From the NCBI RefSeq assembly GCF_002454115.1, contig NZ_DKIH01000006.1, forward strand, positions 248,641-312,640: a stretch of 64,000 nt of DNA. Reading direction: 5' to 3'. Source of the DNA: Sphingopyxis sp. UBA6723 (GTDB taxonomy: Bacteria > Pseudomonadota > Alphaproteobacteria > Sphingomonadales > Sphingomonadaceae). Shown piece after piece: positions 18,775 to 27,535 of this stretch (position 1 is the first letter of the stretch; every line of letters starts with the position of its first letter). A program made the translations under genes and the position numbers. The notes under the pieces were generated by a model. The model had not been told where the DNA came from and did no database searches. It was given only the letters and a program-made list of their open reading frames with translations.

Positions 18775-19748
18775 ACGAGGCGGTAAAGATTGAAGATTGC
18801 CCCGAGGACATCGACGCTCTCTGGGCGGGCGATGGTTCGCATCTGCCCGAATGGTTCGTTTCCGCTCTCAGGGTGCCGCGCGAGGAAGGCTATGTAGAGA
18901 TCGAGGGTGCCAAAGCGCATTACTTTCGCTGGGGCGACCGGGCGAAACCCAAGGTACTGATGACGCACGGTTTTCTCTCGCATGCCCGCTGCTTTTCCTT
19001 CATCGCGCCGTTTCTGGCCGAAGATTATGATGTGGTGGCCTTCGATCTTGCCGGCATGGGCGACAGCGAAATGCGAGGGCACGCCGACCCCTTGGCCAGG
19101 GGGCGCGAGTTCGGCGAAATTGCCGAAGCGCTTGGACTGTTTGCGGATGGCCACAAGCCCACGATCATTGCCCACAGTTTCGGTTCTGGCGCAGCGTTGA
19201 CGGCCGTCACCCAATCGCCCGATACCTTCTCCGGCATTGTGGTTTGCGACCTGATGGTCATGCGACCTGCGCTCTTGCAAGCGTATTGGAATCTCCGCCG
19301 CGCCAGCCCCGGATCCGGCGACCCGGACAAAGCCAAAAGTCGCTATCCCAGCTACGACGCGGCGCGCAGTCGATACGTCCTTTCCCCACCCCAGCCTGTC
19401 GGTGAGCCATTTCTTTTGGACTATATGGCCTTTCATTCTCTGCGGCGTGACGGGGAGGGTTGGACGTGGAAATTCTCTCCCGAAGTGTTCCGGAGGAGCA
19501 ACCGGCCCGACGAGTGGCTCACCATCGGCGAGCGCCTAGTGAACGCGCCGGGCCGCAAGGCTATCGTTCACGGCGAGGAGAGCCAGCTCTTCAACCGGGA
19601 TTCCGTGGCATATGTTCGTGAACTGGGGGGAGGAGCCATTCCGATCATTGCCGTGCCTCAAGCCCGCCACCATCTGATGCTCGACCAGCCGCTGGCCTTT
19701 GTCACCGCGTTGAGGAGCCTTCTCCGGCTTTGGGAAGCGCCGACTTGA
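18771..19748 (+). CDS. alpha/beta hydrolase, likely lactone or ester hydrolase
   Basis: A 325-residue alpha/beta-fold hydrolase beginning at the ATG at 18771, which overlaps the BVMO stop (ATGA). The oxyanion segment LMTHGFLSHARC, the nucleophile elbow IIAHSFGSGAA with the serine, and a late histidine in QARHHLMLDQP are in order. Its position directly behind the BVMO suggests that it opens the ester or lactone product to a hydroxy acid for the CoA synthetase. Substrate range cannot be read from the sequence. Confidence 0.87.
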   Translation: MNEAVKIEDCPEDIDALWAGDGSHLPEWFVSALRVPREEGYVEIEGAKAHYFRWGDRAKPKVLMTHGFLSHARCFSFIAPFLAEDYDVVAFDLAGMGDSEMRGHADPLARGREFGEIAEALGLFADGHKPTIIAHSFGSGAALTAVTQSPDTFSGIVVCDLMVMRPALLQAYWNLRRASPGSGDPDKAKSRYPSYDAARSRYVLSPPQPVGEPFLLDYMAFHSLRRDGEGWTWKFSPEVFRRSNRPDEWLTIGERLVNAPGRKAIVHGEESQLFNRDSVAYVRELGGGAIPIIAVPQARHHLMLDQPLAFVTALRSLLRLWEAPT

Positions 19749-20317
19749 GCAACGTCTAGCGCGATTTTATGGTTGCATGCGACCGTAATGGCGATGCGAA
19801 AATTGCCGATCCAACATTTATTTAAACGATGAGGCCTCTTTTGCACAGCAAGACATAAATACTAAGGCCGAGGCAGAAATAACCAAGCAGAGTTCATATG
19901 TTCTGTTTAGATCTTCTTCTCTTGCCTGTGTTGCTTGGCGCCACAAAGAAATCTATCGTGGCACAGTTGGTCGATATGCCTTCCGAGGCAAACAGCAAGG
20001 CAAGGTCATGGAGCCACAAAAGGCTGTCCAGCTTCGGCGGGACATGCGCTCGGGATCGGGCGTGCCGTACCGCAGCCGCATCCAAAAGTCGTCGGCGCGC
20101 GCTCGACCGTGCCAAGGCTGAAGCGCTGACAGCAAGCATCGGATGTATAAACTGATTTCTTCGGATCTGAGATGGAACACCTCCCAGCGCCCCGAGCAAT
20201 ATAATAAAGTGCCATAATAAAGTTCTTTACCAAATACCGAAAAACTGCTCAGCTTCAAGCCGGGCGGCGAGAATCTTTTCCTCTCCGGAAATCTCCTTCT
20301 GGCCACCTCTCAAACTC
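19749..20317. other. long intergenic stretch, possible non-coding transcript
   Basis: No convincing protein-coding gene is seen in these 570 bases between the hydrolase and TonB receptor genes. Short overlapping frames on both strands (for example 19898-20155 plus and 19953-20306 minus) lack family resemblance and ribosome sites. The stretch ends in a strong intrinsic terminator at 20318-20346 in plus orientation, so either the hydrolase operon has a long 3-prime tail or a small RNA is made here. Confidence 0.4.
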
Positions 20318-20346
20318 GGGGCAGCTCGGCGAGCTGCCCCATTTTT
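20318..20346 (+). terminator. rho-independent terminator upstream of the TonB receptor
   Basis: A perfect 10-base stem GGGGCAGCTC / GAGCTGCCCC with a 3-base loop is followed by ATTTTT. The T run lies only on the plus-strand side. It ends 72 bases before the TonB receptor start, so it separates that gene from upstream transcription or acts as an attenuator in its leader. Confidence 0.75.
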
Positions 20347-20418
20347 GAACATCGACTATCGGGGAAAAGGACGGGTTCGCGTAAGAAACTAAAAAATCGA
20401 GACAGGGAGAGAAGGGTG

Positions 20419-23355
20419 ATGAATAACAAAGCTTATTTGTTGGCAAGCGCCGTCCTGATGGCGTTGCCACAGGTCTCAAATGCTCAGGAAGCCATAGCTG
20501 AAGAGCCAGATGGCGGTAACGATGTCATCGTCGTGACGGCGCAACGTCAGGCGCAAAGCTTGCAAGACGTGCCGATAGCTGTCAGCGCATTCAGCGCTGA
20601 GGCGCTTGAAAGCCAGCAGATCGAAAATGCCTCGGATCTACAGCTGACGCTGCCCAATGTATCTTTCTCGAAAGGCAATTTCACCTCAGCTTCATTCACT
20701 ATTCGCGGCGTTGGCGACCTGTGCGTCGGCGTCACCTGCGATGCTGCGACCGCAATTCATGTCAATGGATCACCCTTGTTCGGAACACGCCTGTTCGAGA
20801 CCGAATATTTCGATCTGGAACGGATTGAAGTCCTTCGCGGACCTCAAGGCACCCTGTTCGGTCGGAATGCGACCTCCGGGGTCGTGAATGTCGTGACCGC
20901 GAAACCCAAACTCTCCCGTTTCGAGGCTGAAGCGCAATTCGAGTATGGCAATTTCAACAGCATCGAAGCGCGTGGCATGGTCAATGTCCCGATCGGGGAT
21001 ATGATCGGCGTGAGACTGGCGGGCATATATGTGAACCGCGACGGTTATACGACGAATCTTTATGATGGATCGGACATCGACACTCGGGACCTTTACGCGT
21101 TGCGAGGCTCACTTCGTTTCGAGCCCGGTCCTGATACGACGATCGATCTCATGGGCTATTATTTCCGGGAAAAGGACACGCGCCTCAGAAACCAGAAACA
21201 AACGTGCCAACGCGATCCATTGGGCGTGCTCGGATGCCTGAACAATCGACGTGATTTCGATACCACGAACGCAAATTCCACGGTCGGTGCGACGCTCAGT
21301 TCTTCCGAGTTCTTCGCCATTCAGGGCATTCCCGCCGTACTCGGCCTTGGCAGCCTTTATGGCCCTGACGGGTTTTCCGGGTTTCAGGAGCCTGGCGATG
21401 TGCGTGTCGTCAACACGGCCTATACGCCCTTCTATTTTGCGGAAGAGCTACAGGTGCAGGCGCGCCTTGAGCAAAAATTCGGCGCGATGACCCTGACGGC
21501 CACCGGCATTTATCAGGATACTGAAGTCGATTCCAGGCAGGACTATTTTCTTGGAATTCAAAGCCGTGCCGGTTTCGCCCCGGCGCTCAATACGCTGGCC
21601 TTTTTTGCGGCTAACGGATTGCCGACGGGTCTTGCTCCGCCGGCGCCGGCCTTCATTCCCGGCTCCTCGGCCTATTTTTCGCCGATTGCCGGCGCTCTCA
21701 TCCCGGACGGTCCGCAGGGCGTGCTGTGCACCTCGGATAATGATGATGGAAGCAGAGGCGCTTTCGAAGGGAACTCGCTGTGTTCCGAAACGCCGCTTTC
21801 TTTCGATCGATCTTCGGAACAACGCGAATCGTGGAGCGGAGAGCTCATCCTTACGAGTGACTTCGACGGGCCGTTCAATTTCCTGTTGGGGGGAATTTAC
21901 GCGAAATCGAAAACCACCGACAATAGCTATTATGTGAACTCGTTTGCGCTCGATTACGCCAGTGCCATATTGGGTTCATTCGGCTCCTTGTCGGGCGGCC
22001 TTCCGCCATCCTATTTCGCGACGTCGATGTATCGGAACAACTCGCTGGAATCGAATCTGGAGAGCTATGGGATTTTCGGCGAGGTCTATTTCGATCTAAG
22101 CGACCGGCTGACGTTGACCGGGGGGCTGCGTTACAACAATGACAAGAAGGATGTAACGGCGCGTACGACACTGATCAGTTTCCTGAACCCTTATGCCAAC
22201 GATGGAGATCCGTTCGATACCCCGATAACGCCTCTCACCGGGCCGTCTGGACTTTTCGATGCCGACCCGGGGACACCGGGCCAACAGCTCGCCCAGTTTC
22301 GCGAAGTAAGCTTCGACGAAATTACCGGACGAGCAGTTCTGGCCTTCGAGGTTACGCCGGACAATTCACTCTATGCATCTTACTCGAGGGGTTACAAATC
22401 CGGCGGTATCAATCCTCCGCTTTCTCCGATTTTCGCCGTCAGCGAGAGTTTCGGCTCTGAATCGATCGATGCCTTCGAGATTGGCTCCAAGAACGTCTTC
22501 GCAAACGGCGCGTTGCAACTGAATGCCACCGCATTTTACTACAAATATAGTGGACTGCAGCTCAGCCGCATCGTGGCAAGAACGTCTGTGAATGACACGG
22601 TTGACGCCAATATCTGGGGTGTCGAACTGGAGTCTGTCATCAGGCCGGACCCGAACTGGCTTATCAATCTGTCCTTCAGCTATCTCAATGCCAAGGTCGC
22701 CGGCGATCAATTCTTCTCCAATCCGCGTGATCCGGGCGGCGGAGATCCTGATGCCGTGATTATCAAGGACATCAGCAATGGTGCGCACTGCGCTGTCACG
22801 GGACCTGCGCCTGGCGTTGCTGATGCGTTCGTTGCGGGAGTAAATGCGGCTCTCGGCCTTCGCGCACCGCAGGAATTTCCTTCGGACGGCAATATCGCCT
22901 CCAGCGGCGCGTTCGGCATTTGCGGTGTCCTCGCGAGCGCTATCCCTGCGAACAGCGGGATCCAGGTATTGAGTCCTGGCGTCGAGGTTAACATCAAGGG
23001 CAACACATTGCCCCAAGCGCCGAATGTCAAGGTCTCGATGGGCGTGCAGTACACGGCAGAGGTTGGGAATGGTATGACACTCGTCCCCCGCGTCGACATT
23101 TCCCTTACCGGAAAGCAATATGGCAATATCTTCAACGGCAGGATTAATCGTATCGAACCTTTCGTCCAGGCAAATGCGGTTTTACAGTTGAATGGCGCCG
23201 ACGAGCGCTGGTTTGTCCGGGGGTTCGTTCAGAATATTTTCGATAGCAACTCGGTTACCGGACTTTATGTCACCGATGCATCTTCCGGTAATTTTACAAA
23301 CATCTATACTCTTGATCCGCGGCGTTATGGTGTCGCCATCGGAGCAAAATTCTGA
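20419..23355 (+). CDS. TonB-dependent outer membrane receptor
   Basis: A 978-residue outer membrane transporter. The signal peptide is MNNKAYLLASAVLMALPQVSNAQ, then a TonB box (DVIVVTAQR), the plug domain (QDVPIAVSAFSAEALES ... VLRGPQGTLFGRNATSGVVN) and a 22-strand barrel ending in a terminal aromatic-free GAKF. No N-terminal FecA-type signalling domain is present. The ATG at 20419 is preceded by AGAGAAGG; an in-frame GTG at 20416 is less likely. Such sphingomonad receptors next to catabolic genes often import the hydrophobic substrate, so uptake of the compound handled by the CYP153 cluster is a reasonable inference; a siderophore is the alternative. Confidence 0.9.
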   Translation: MNNKAYLLASAVLMALPQVSNAQEAIAEEPDGGNDVIVVTAQRQAQSLQDVPIAVSAFSAEALESQQIENASDLQLTLPNVSFSKGNFTSASFTIRGVGDLCVGVTCDAATAIHVNGSPLFGTRLFETEYFDLERIEVLRGPQGTLFGRNATSGVVNVVTAKPKLSRFEAEAQFEYGNFNSIEARGMVNVPIGDMIGVRLAGIYVNRDGYTTNLYDGSDIDTRDLYALRGSLRFEPGPDTTIDLMGYYFREKDTRLRNQKQTCQRDPLGVLGCLNNRRDFDTTNANSTVGATLSSSEFFAIQGIPAVLGLGSLYGPDGFSGFQEPGDVRVVNTAYTPFYFAEELQVQARLEQKFGAMTLTATGIYQDTEVDSRQDYFLGIQSRAGFAPALNTLAFFAANGLPTGLAPPAPAFIPGSSAYFSPIAGALIPDGPQGVLCTSDNDDGSRGAFEGNSLCSETPLSFDRSSEQRESWSGELILTSDFDGPFNFLLGGIYAKSKTTDNSYYVNSFALDYASAILGSFGSLSGGLPPSYFATSMYRNNSLESNLESYGIFGEVYFDLSDRLTLTGGLRYNNDKKDVTARTTLISFLNPYANDGDPFDTPITPLTGPSGLFDADPGTPGQQLAQFREVSFDEITGRAVLAFEVTPDNSLYASYSRGYKSGGINPPLSPIFAVSESFGSESIDAFEIGSKNVFANGALQLNATAFYYKYSGLQLSRIVARTSVNDTVDANIWGVELESVIRPDPNWLINLSFSYLNAKVAGDQFFSNPRDPGGGDPDAVIIKDISNGAHCAVTGPAPGVADAFVAGVNAALGLRAPQEFPSDGNIASSGAFGICGVLASAIPANSGIQVLSPGVEVNIKGNTLPQAPNVKVSMGVQYTAEVGNGMTLVPRVDISLTGKQYGNIFNGRINRIEPFVQANAVLQLNGADERWFVRGFVQNIFDSNSVTGLYVTDASSGNFTNIYTLDPRRYGVAIGAKF

Positions 23356-23393
23356 CGATTTAGCGGTTCCAATCTAACTCGCATAGAAATCGC

Positions 23394-23428
23394 GGCGTCG
23401 GAGAGACGGGGGAACCTTCTCCGACGCC
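23394..23428 (+). terminator. stem-loop behind the TonB receptor gene
   Basis: A perfect 11-base stem (GGCGTCGGAGA at 23394-23404 and TCTCCGACGCC at 23418-23428) with a 13-base loop lies 39 bases after the receptor stop and is followed by GGTTTCC. The T run is short, so this is a probable but not textbook terminator. Confidence 0.6.
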
Positions 23429-24179
23429 GGTTTCCATGCGCCAGGCCCAAGGCACCAAACGGGGGCATCTGCGACGGAAAGAGGCAAGTCATCTGGAGCC
23501 ATCTCAAGGATCTCCGAATTTCGCGGCCTGTGCTTGCGATGTCGCATGCGACCGACGCGAACGGCGCGCTGACCGTTGCCCACGGGCACTTGTAGGAAGC
23601 ACGCTGGTCTCCGGCACCGCGAGCTCGCGATCAATCCGGCAGCGTTCGGAGGCGGCACGATCATCGCGGCGGTTTGTGGCCCCTGATTGCCGAGTGCAGC
23701 ATGACACTCTTGGCCGCCGCATCGATCACGATATTCCCAAGCTTGCTTGCGAACCTATAATTTTTGAACAGAAAAGAGATATCCAGATCCCAATCTGGCA
23801 GCCTGGTTTGCGCGGTAATTGAGCCATTCGGCGAGCAAAACACCCATCTGACGCGCGGCGCATCTTGCCACGCGAAGGCCCAGCGGTTCCCACGCAAAGC
23901 GACGAGCATTTGACATGGGACCATCGGCGAGTTCGGGAACGCCAGTCGGAGACAGCGCGAGGCACGCGTTCATGATCGACAAACTCATCCGCGATGGCCG
24001 AACCGATAGCGGTTGTGGGCATTTGTCTCGACACGTCCGAAACCGGAAGACCAAACTTCAGCGAGGAAGCTTATTGAGATTCACCGCGGCGATTGCAGTT
24101 GACGGCTTGAGTTCCGTGCGAGCAAAATTTCGAAGCGCTTTGGCTTCTCTGCGCGCCCGCCAAATGTGCATCATTGGCG
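23429..24179. other. intergenic stretch, possible degraded coding remnant
   Basis: About 750 bases without an intact gene. On the minus strand three short frames covering 23661-24054 (for example 23661-23924, containing WVFCSPNGSITAQ) overlap in different phases and read partly protein-like, which could be a frameshifted remnant. I recognise no family and no mobile element ends, so no gene is called. Confidence 0.35.
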
Positions 24180-25214
24180 TTAAGGTCGCGGTGGCAAACC
24201 GTCCGAGGTCGGCGTCTCGAGTTCAAGGGGGCCGACGGAGATGAGACCTTCTGGATCGGACAAGGGCCCGGTCTGGCTGACCGTGATTTCTGTTTGAGGT
24301 CCAGCCTCGCCATTGCGGTCGCTGCGCCTAACTTTCAATGCGTCGATTTCGCGTTTGCGCAGTTCCAGATAGAGGGTCCGTGTCTCGACATAGGGATCAA
24401 GGCTTTCCTGTTGCAAGCGCTGGATTTGAGCGTCGCCCTCGATGCGGTCATTGAGTTGCCTGACCACAGTTGTCGGAACGGCATATGCCGTGCGGTCGAA
24501 AGGCGCGCCGACCGCGGTCGGCACGACGAGCAAGTCAATGCTGTTGCCCGCCAGATCGCGCAATGTCGTCGACCCGATAAGCGGAAGATAGAAATAGGGA
24601 CCGGGCTCGACGCCGTAGAAACCCAATGTATTGGCAAAGCCGTTGCGTCGGTAAGGCAGATTGAAAGGCATTGTCTTCGCGACATCGAAAAGGCCGCCGA
24701 CACCAAATGTCGTGTTTACGGCGAAACGGCCGAGCGTCTCGGCAGCCTTGCCGATCTTGAACTGTAACAGGAAGTTCAGAAAATTGACGGGTTCGCTGAG
24801 GTTACGCAGTGCATTGCCCAGCCCGTCGCGAACAGGTTCGGGTACGATACCTTGATAGCCCATCGCGACTGGGGCCACGAGCGCCGCATCGATCGACTGG
24901 ACCGCCCGATAAGAGGCAATATTGACCGCTTGAAGCGGATCTCCCGGCGGCGCATCGCCACGGGCCGTCACCACAATATCATGGGGCGCCGAGGGCATTT
25001 CGGCCATAGTCTCGTCGTCGGAGGTTGCTGGCGCGGCTAAAGAGGGATGCGGGGTGTTGCCGAGTGCTGGCACAACGATCGGCGGCTCGGGTGGGGCCGA
25101 GGGATCATCTACCCGCTGCAACTCGGTCTCAGTCTGGCTTTCGGATGCGAGGTCGGTCGGAGGCGGCGCTACCCCGGACAGAAACAGAAGCGCGGCGACG
25201 GTTGCAGGGCTCAT
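24180..25214 (-). CDS. mlaA: MlaA/VacJ-family outer membrane lipid-asymmetry protein
   Basis: A protein of about 344 residues with the MlaA domain in its second half. MlaA sits in the outer membrane and removes mislocalised phospholipids from the outer leaflet towards the MlaFEDB pathway. Diagnostic segments are SEPVNFLNFLLQFKIGKA, NTTFGVGGLFDVA, NTLGFYGVEPGPYFYLPLIG and the PTAVGAPFDRTAY stretch. The start at 25214 (MSPATVAALLFLSG) gives a hydrophobic leader; an upstream ATG at 25328 would add an arginine-rich extension. No cysteine lipobox is visible in this leader. A proline-rich linker of about 70 residues precedes the domain. No other mla genes are nearby. Confidence 0.87.
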   Translation of the reverse strand: MSPATVAALLFLSGVAPPPTDLASESQTETELQRVDDPSAPPEPPIVVPALGNTPHPSLAAPATSDDETMAEMPSAPHDIVVTARGDAPPGDPLQAVNIASYRAVQSIDAALVAPVAMGYQGIVPEPVRDGLGNALRNLSEPVNFLNFLLQFKIGKAAETLGRFAVNTTFGVGGLFDVAKTMPFNLPYRRNGFANTLGFYGVEPGPYFYLPLIGSTTLRDLAGNSIDLLVVPTAVGAPFDRTAYAVPTTVVRQLNDRIEGDAQIQRLQQESLDPYVETRTLYLELRKREIDALKVRRSDRNGEAGPQTEITVSQTGPLSDPEGLISVGPLELETPTSDGLPPRP

Positions 25215-25911
25215 CGCGCGCGCGATCCCGCCACCATGAGAGGGGCGAACATTAATTCCATTTGCCAAACTCCTGCTTCGGCCAAGGGCCCGAAACGACG
25301 ACCGACGACGCTCCCTCCATCGACCCATGTCAGCTGACCCACGATGCGGCCAATCCAGCTTTAATACTCCCCCATGAATAGGGAAACATAAAGAAGCTCG
25401 GCCTGCCGTTTAGCCCAGCAACGTCCGTACGGACGGGCAATGGGACCAACCGGTTCTATCAGGTACGATTTTCGCTGGAGGACCCGGCATAGGCACTTTG
25501 CCGACGGTCGCTTAGTTCCGGGCTGGGCGGAAGCGGCTCGAAAACTAACTCTGCGGACGCGCCCGGTCTCAGCGCGAGCAACAGTACCGCCGTCAAGAGC
25601 GAGCCGAACATGCTCCGGATCAATGCTTTGCCCCCAACCACATTGCGCAACCCGATGACGAAAGTATCGCACCCTGCCTGAGACGCGAGCAGTGCTTGCC
25701 CGATCGAACTATTCAGGTTGTTCAGACAACCGCGCTGCGGCTTCAAAGGCGCGGCGCGTGTTTAGCGAGATTGATCGCCGACCCACGGCATGTCCCTAAA
25801 AAAATTGGACGCTAGCCCGAGAAATCATCCTTTGGTCACCCGGTCAATTAAGGGTTGGATGTCGTCAGGAGAAATTTTTCCGGTGGCGATCCGAGGTGAG
25901 GAAGCAGGAAA
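25215..25911. other. intergenic stretch, one doubtful small secreted ORF
   Basis: About 700 bases between the divergent mlaA and esterase genes. The only item worth noting is a 50-codon minus-strand frame at 25459-25611 starting MFGSLLTAVLLLALRPGASA, which resembles a signal peptide, but its GGAG is too close to the ATG and I cannot place it in a family. Nothing else is seen. Confidence 0.3.
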
Positions 25912-26957
25912 ATGCGGAATGTGGGGCGGTTCGGAATTTCATTGCAGCGAAGCGTGATTCCAGCAGGCCTTTTGTGCTTTCAAGGCTTCGTTGTTGGCTG
26001 CAGCGAGGCCGAGACGCGTGATCCTGACGCTAAGGGCCCGACAAAGATGACCGAGACGGCAAGCGTTGAGGGCAGGGAGGAGGGCGTGTGGCAACCCCAG
26101 CGGGCCATCAGCAGACGCCACCGTGGCCTGGAGCGGCGCCGAACATGGAGGATGTCAAACTTCCTCCAGAGTATAGCGAAACGGCAACGAATCCGAAACG
26201 CTTCGCCGGACGTCCGGTTGCCGGCGCCTTCAACGTCACTGTGCCCACTCTCACGGTGTTTCCCCCCCAACAACCAGGCAATGGCACAGCGATGCTGGTT
26301 TTTCCCGGCGGAGGATTCTCCAAGCTCGCGATCGATCTGGAAGGTAGTGAAGTTCGCGACTGGCTGACTTCAACAGGCACCACTTGCGTGCTCGTCAAAT
26401 ACCATGTTCCCAAAAGCCGCCACCATTATGATGAAGACTGCCATTGTGCAGTGACGCCCAAGCACCTCCTTGCGTTGCAGGTCGCCCAGCGTGCGATACG
26501 CCTGGTGCGCTCGCGCGCCAGCGAGCTCAAGATCAACCCCCGCAAGATCGGTGTCATAGGCTTCTCAGCCGGAGGGTATCTGGTCGCGCAGACCAGCAAT
26601 ATATTCGAACCTGCTTATGAGCCGGTCGACGAAATAGACAAAGTGAGCAGCCGGCCCGATTTTGCCATCGCAATGTTCCCAGGCCACCTGTGCAGATCGG
26701 GGGGCTCGCTTGATCCTGGTATCAAAGTTACCAAGATGACCCCGCCAACATTTCTTCTTCAGGCTTGGGACGATCCTGTCGATCCGATTTGCAATAGCAT
26801 AGTATATGCGCGAGCGCTGGACGAGGCGGGTGTTCCAGCAGAAGTCCATCTCTTTGCCAAGGGAAGTCACGCCTTCGCCATGCGCCCGCTGGGTCACCCC
26901 GTTGAGAGATGGCCGACGCTCGTGGAAGATTGGCTAAAGGACACAGGAATTCTTTGA
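25912..26957 (+). pseudogene. BD-FAE-like esterase with lipoprotein signal in another frame
   Basis: The main body, 26088-26957 (GTG start behind GGGAGGAGGG, 289 residues), is an alpha/beta hydrolase of the acetylxylan/feruloyl esterase kind: PPWPGAAPN near the start, oxyanion loop VFPGGGFS, nucleophile GFSAGGYL, acid in AWDDPVD and histidine in GSHAF. A separate frame starting at 25912 behind AGGAAGCAGG encodes a lipoprotein-like leader (GLLCFQGFVVGC then an acidic linker to EGVWQ) and overlaps the body one frame away. Members of this family are usually exported, so the two frames look like one gene split by a single-base shift near 26085-26115. Either a real frameshift mutation, a sequencing error, or two independent starts would explain it. 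If the internal GTG is used, the product is an intact cytoplasmic esterase. Confidence 0.55.
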
Positions 26958-27313
26958 GCAAATAGGGCAAGAAATGACCCCCTCTCCCCGGAATGTTCGA
27001 TACTCAGGGGAATCGCTGGTCTTGGCCGATCGGAGATCGCCGGGTTTCTGACTGAAACTAACCGAAAGCCGACAACGGTTTGAGCTCCAGGGTATCTTTT
27101 GGCGCTGCCGTACAATTATCGGTCGGCTCGCGACGCTATCCGCGCGGTGCGACCCAGAAGAGCTCTTCCTTTCAGGAAACAGAGATCTTCACCTGACGCC
27201 CGCACGGTTTCGATCGCGCGGGCGTCTTTTTTTTGGCGCACCGCCGCCAGCGGTTTGAACGAACACATATGGGTGATCACGCCTGACCGACGTGAGGATG
27301 ACGCCGCAGACAC
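26958..27313. other. junction between chromosome-like genes and the conjugative region
   Basis: This 356-base stretch lies between the esterase and the last gene of the trb operon, so it should hold the left end of the integrated element if the element ends here. No tRNA gene or clear attachment repeat was recognised. It contains one strong terminator (27195-27234) and otherwise no coding signal. Confidence 0.45.
27195..27234 (+). terminator. rho-independent terminator near the element end
   Basis: GACGCCCGC at 27195-27203 pairs with GCGGGCGTC at 27218-27226 (9 base pairs, 14-base loop) and is followed directly by eight T residues on the plus strand. It would stop transcripts entering the leftward trb operon from the esterase side. 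Confidence 0.8.
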
Positions 27314-27535
27314 TCAGCGCCGCCGCCGTTCCGTCGCAAATCCACGATCGGTCGCGATAAAGCGCTCGATCATCGGCACCGCGATCTTTTCCGGCGCCAT
27401 AGGCGCCGCGAGGCCATTAGCCTTCGCATGCACCTCGGCATAGACGAGCAATTCGCGATGGAGGGATCCCGGCAATTCGATCGACAGCTTCACGGGCTTG
27501 TCGTCGGCGATGGGGCCTAGGCGCAGCTTGCTCAT
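27314..27535 (-). CDS. DUF2274 family protein, trb operon end
   Basis: A 73-residue protein, MSKLRLGPIADDKPVKLSIE onward, rich in charged residues and ending in RRRR. It matches the small DUF2274 proteins that regularly follow trbI in alphaproteobacterial conjugation operons. Its start overlaps the trbI stop by four bases. No function is established; conservation of position suggests a role in transfer or its control. Confidence 0.8.
   Translation of the reverse strand: MSKLRLGPIADDKPVKLSIELPGSLHRELLVYAEVHAKANGLAAPMAPEKIAVPMIERFIATDRGFATERRRR

Noticed and set aside
19898..20306. Short frames on both strands between hydrolase and TonB receptor
   Set aside because: They overlap each other in conflicting phases, lack ribosome sites and match no family; a transposase remnant was considered but no motif or end repeats were found.
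25459..25611. Small secreted peptide gene on the minus strand
   Set aside because: Signal-like N-terminus, but a poorly spaced ribosome site and no family; kept only as a remark in the gap entry.
27195..27234. Attachment site at the terminator near the trb operon end
   Set aside because: The sequence is a standard GC hairpin with a T run. No second copy was noticed inside the window, so it is listed only as a terminator.
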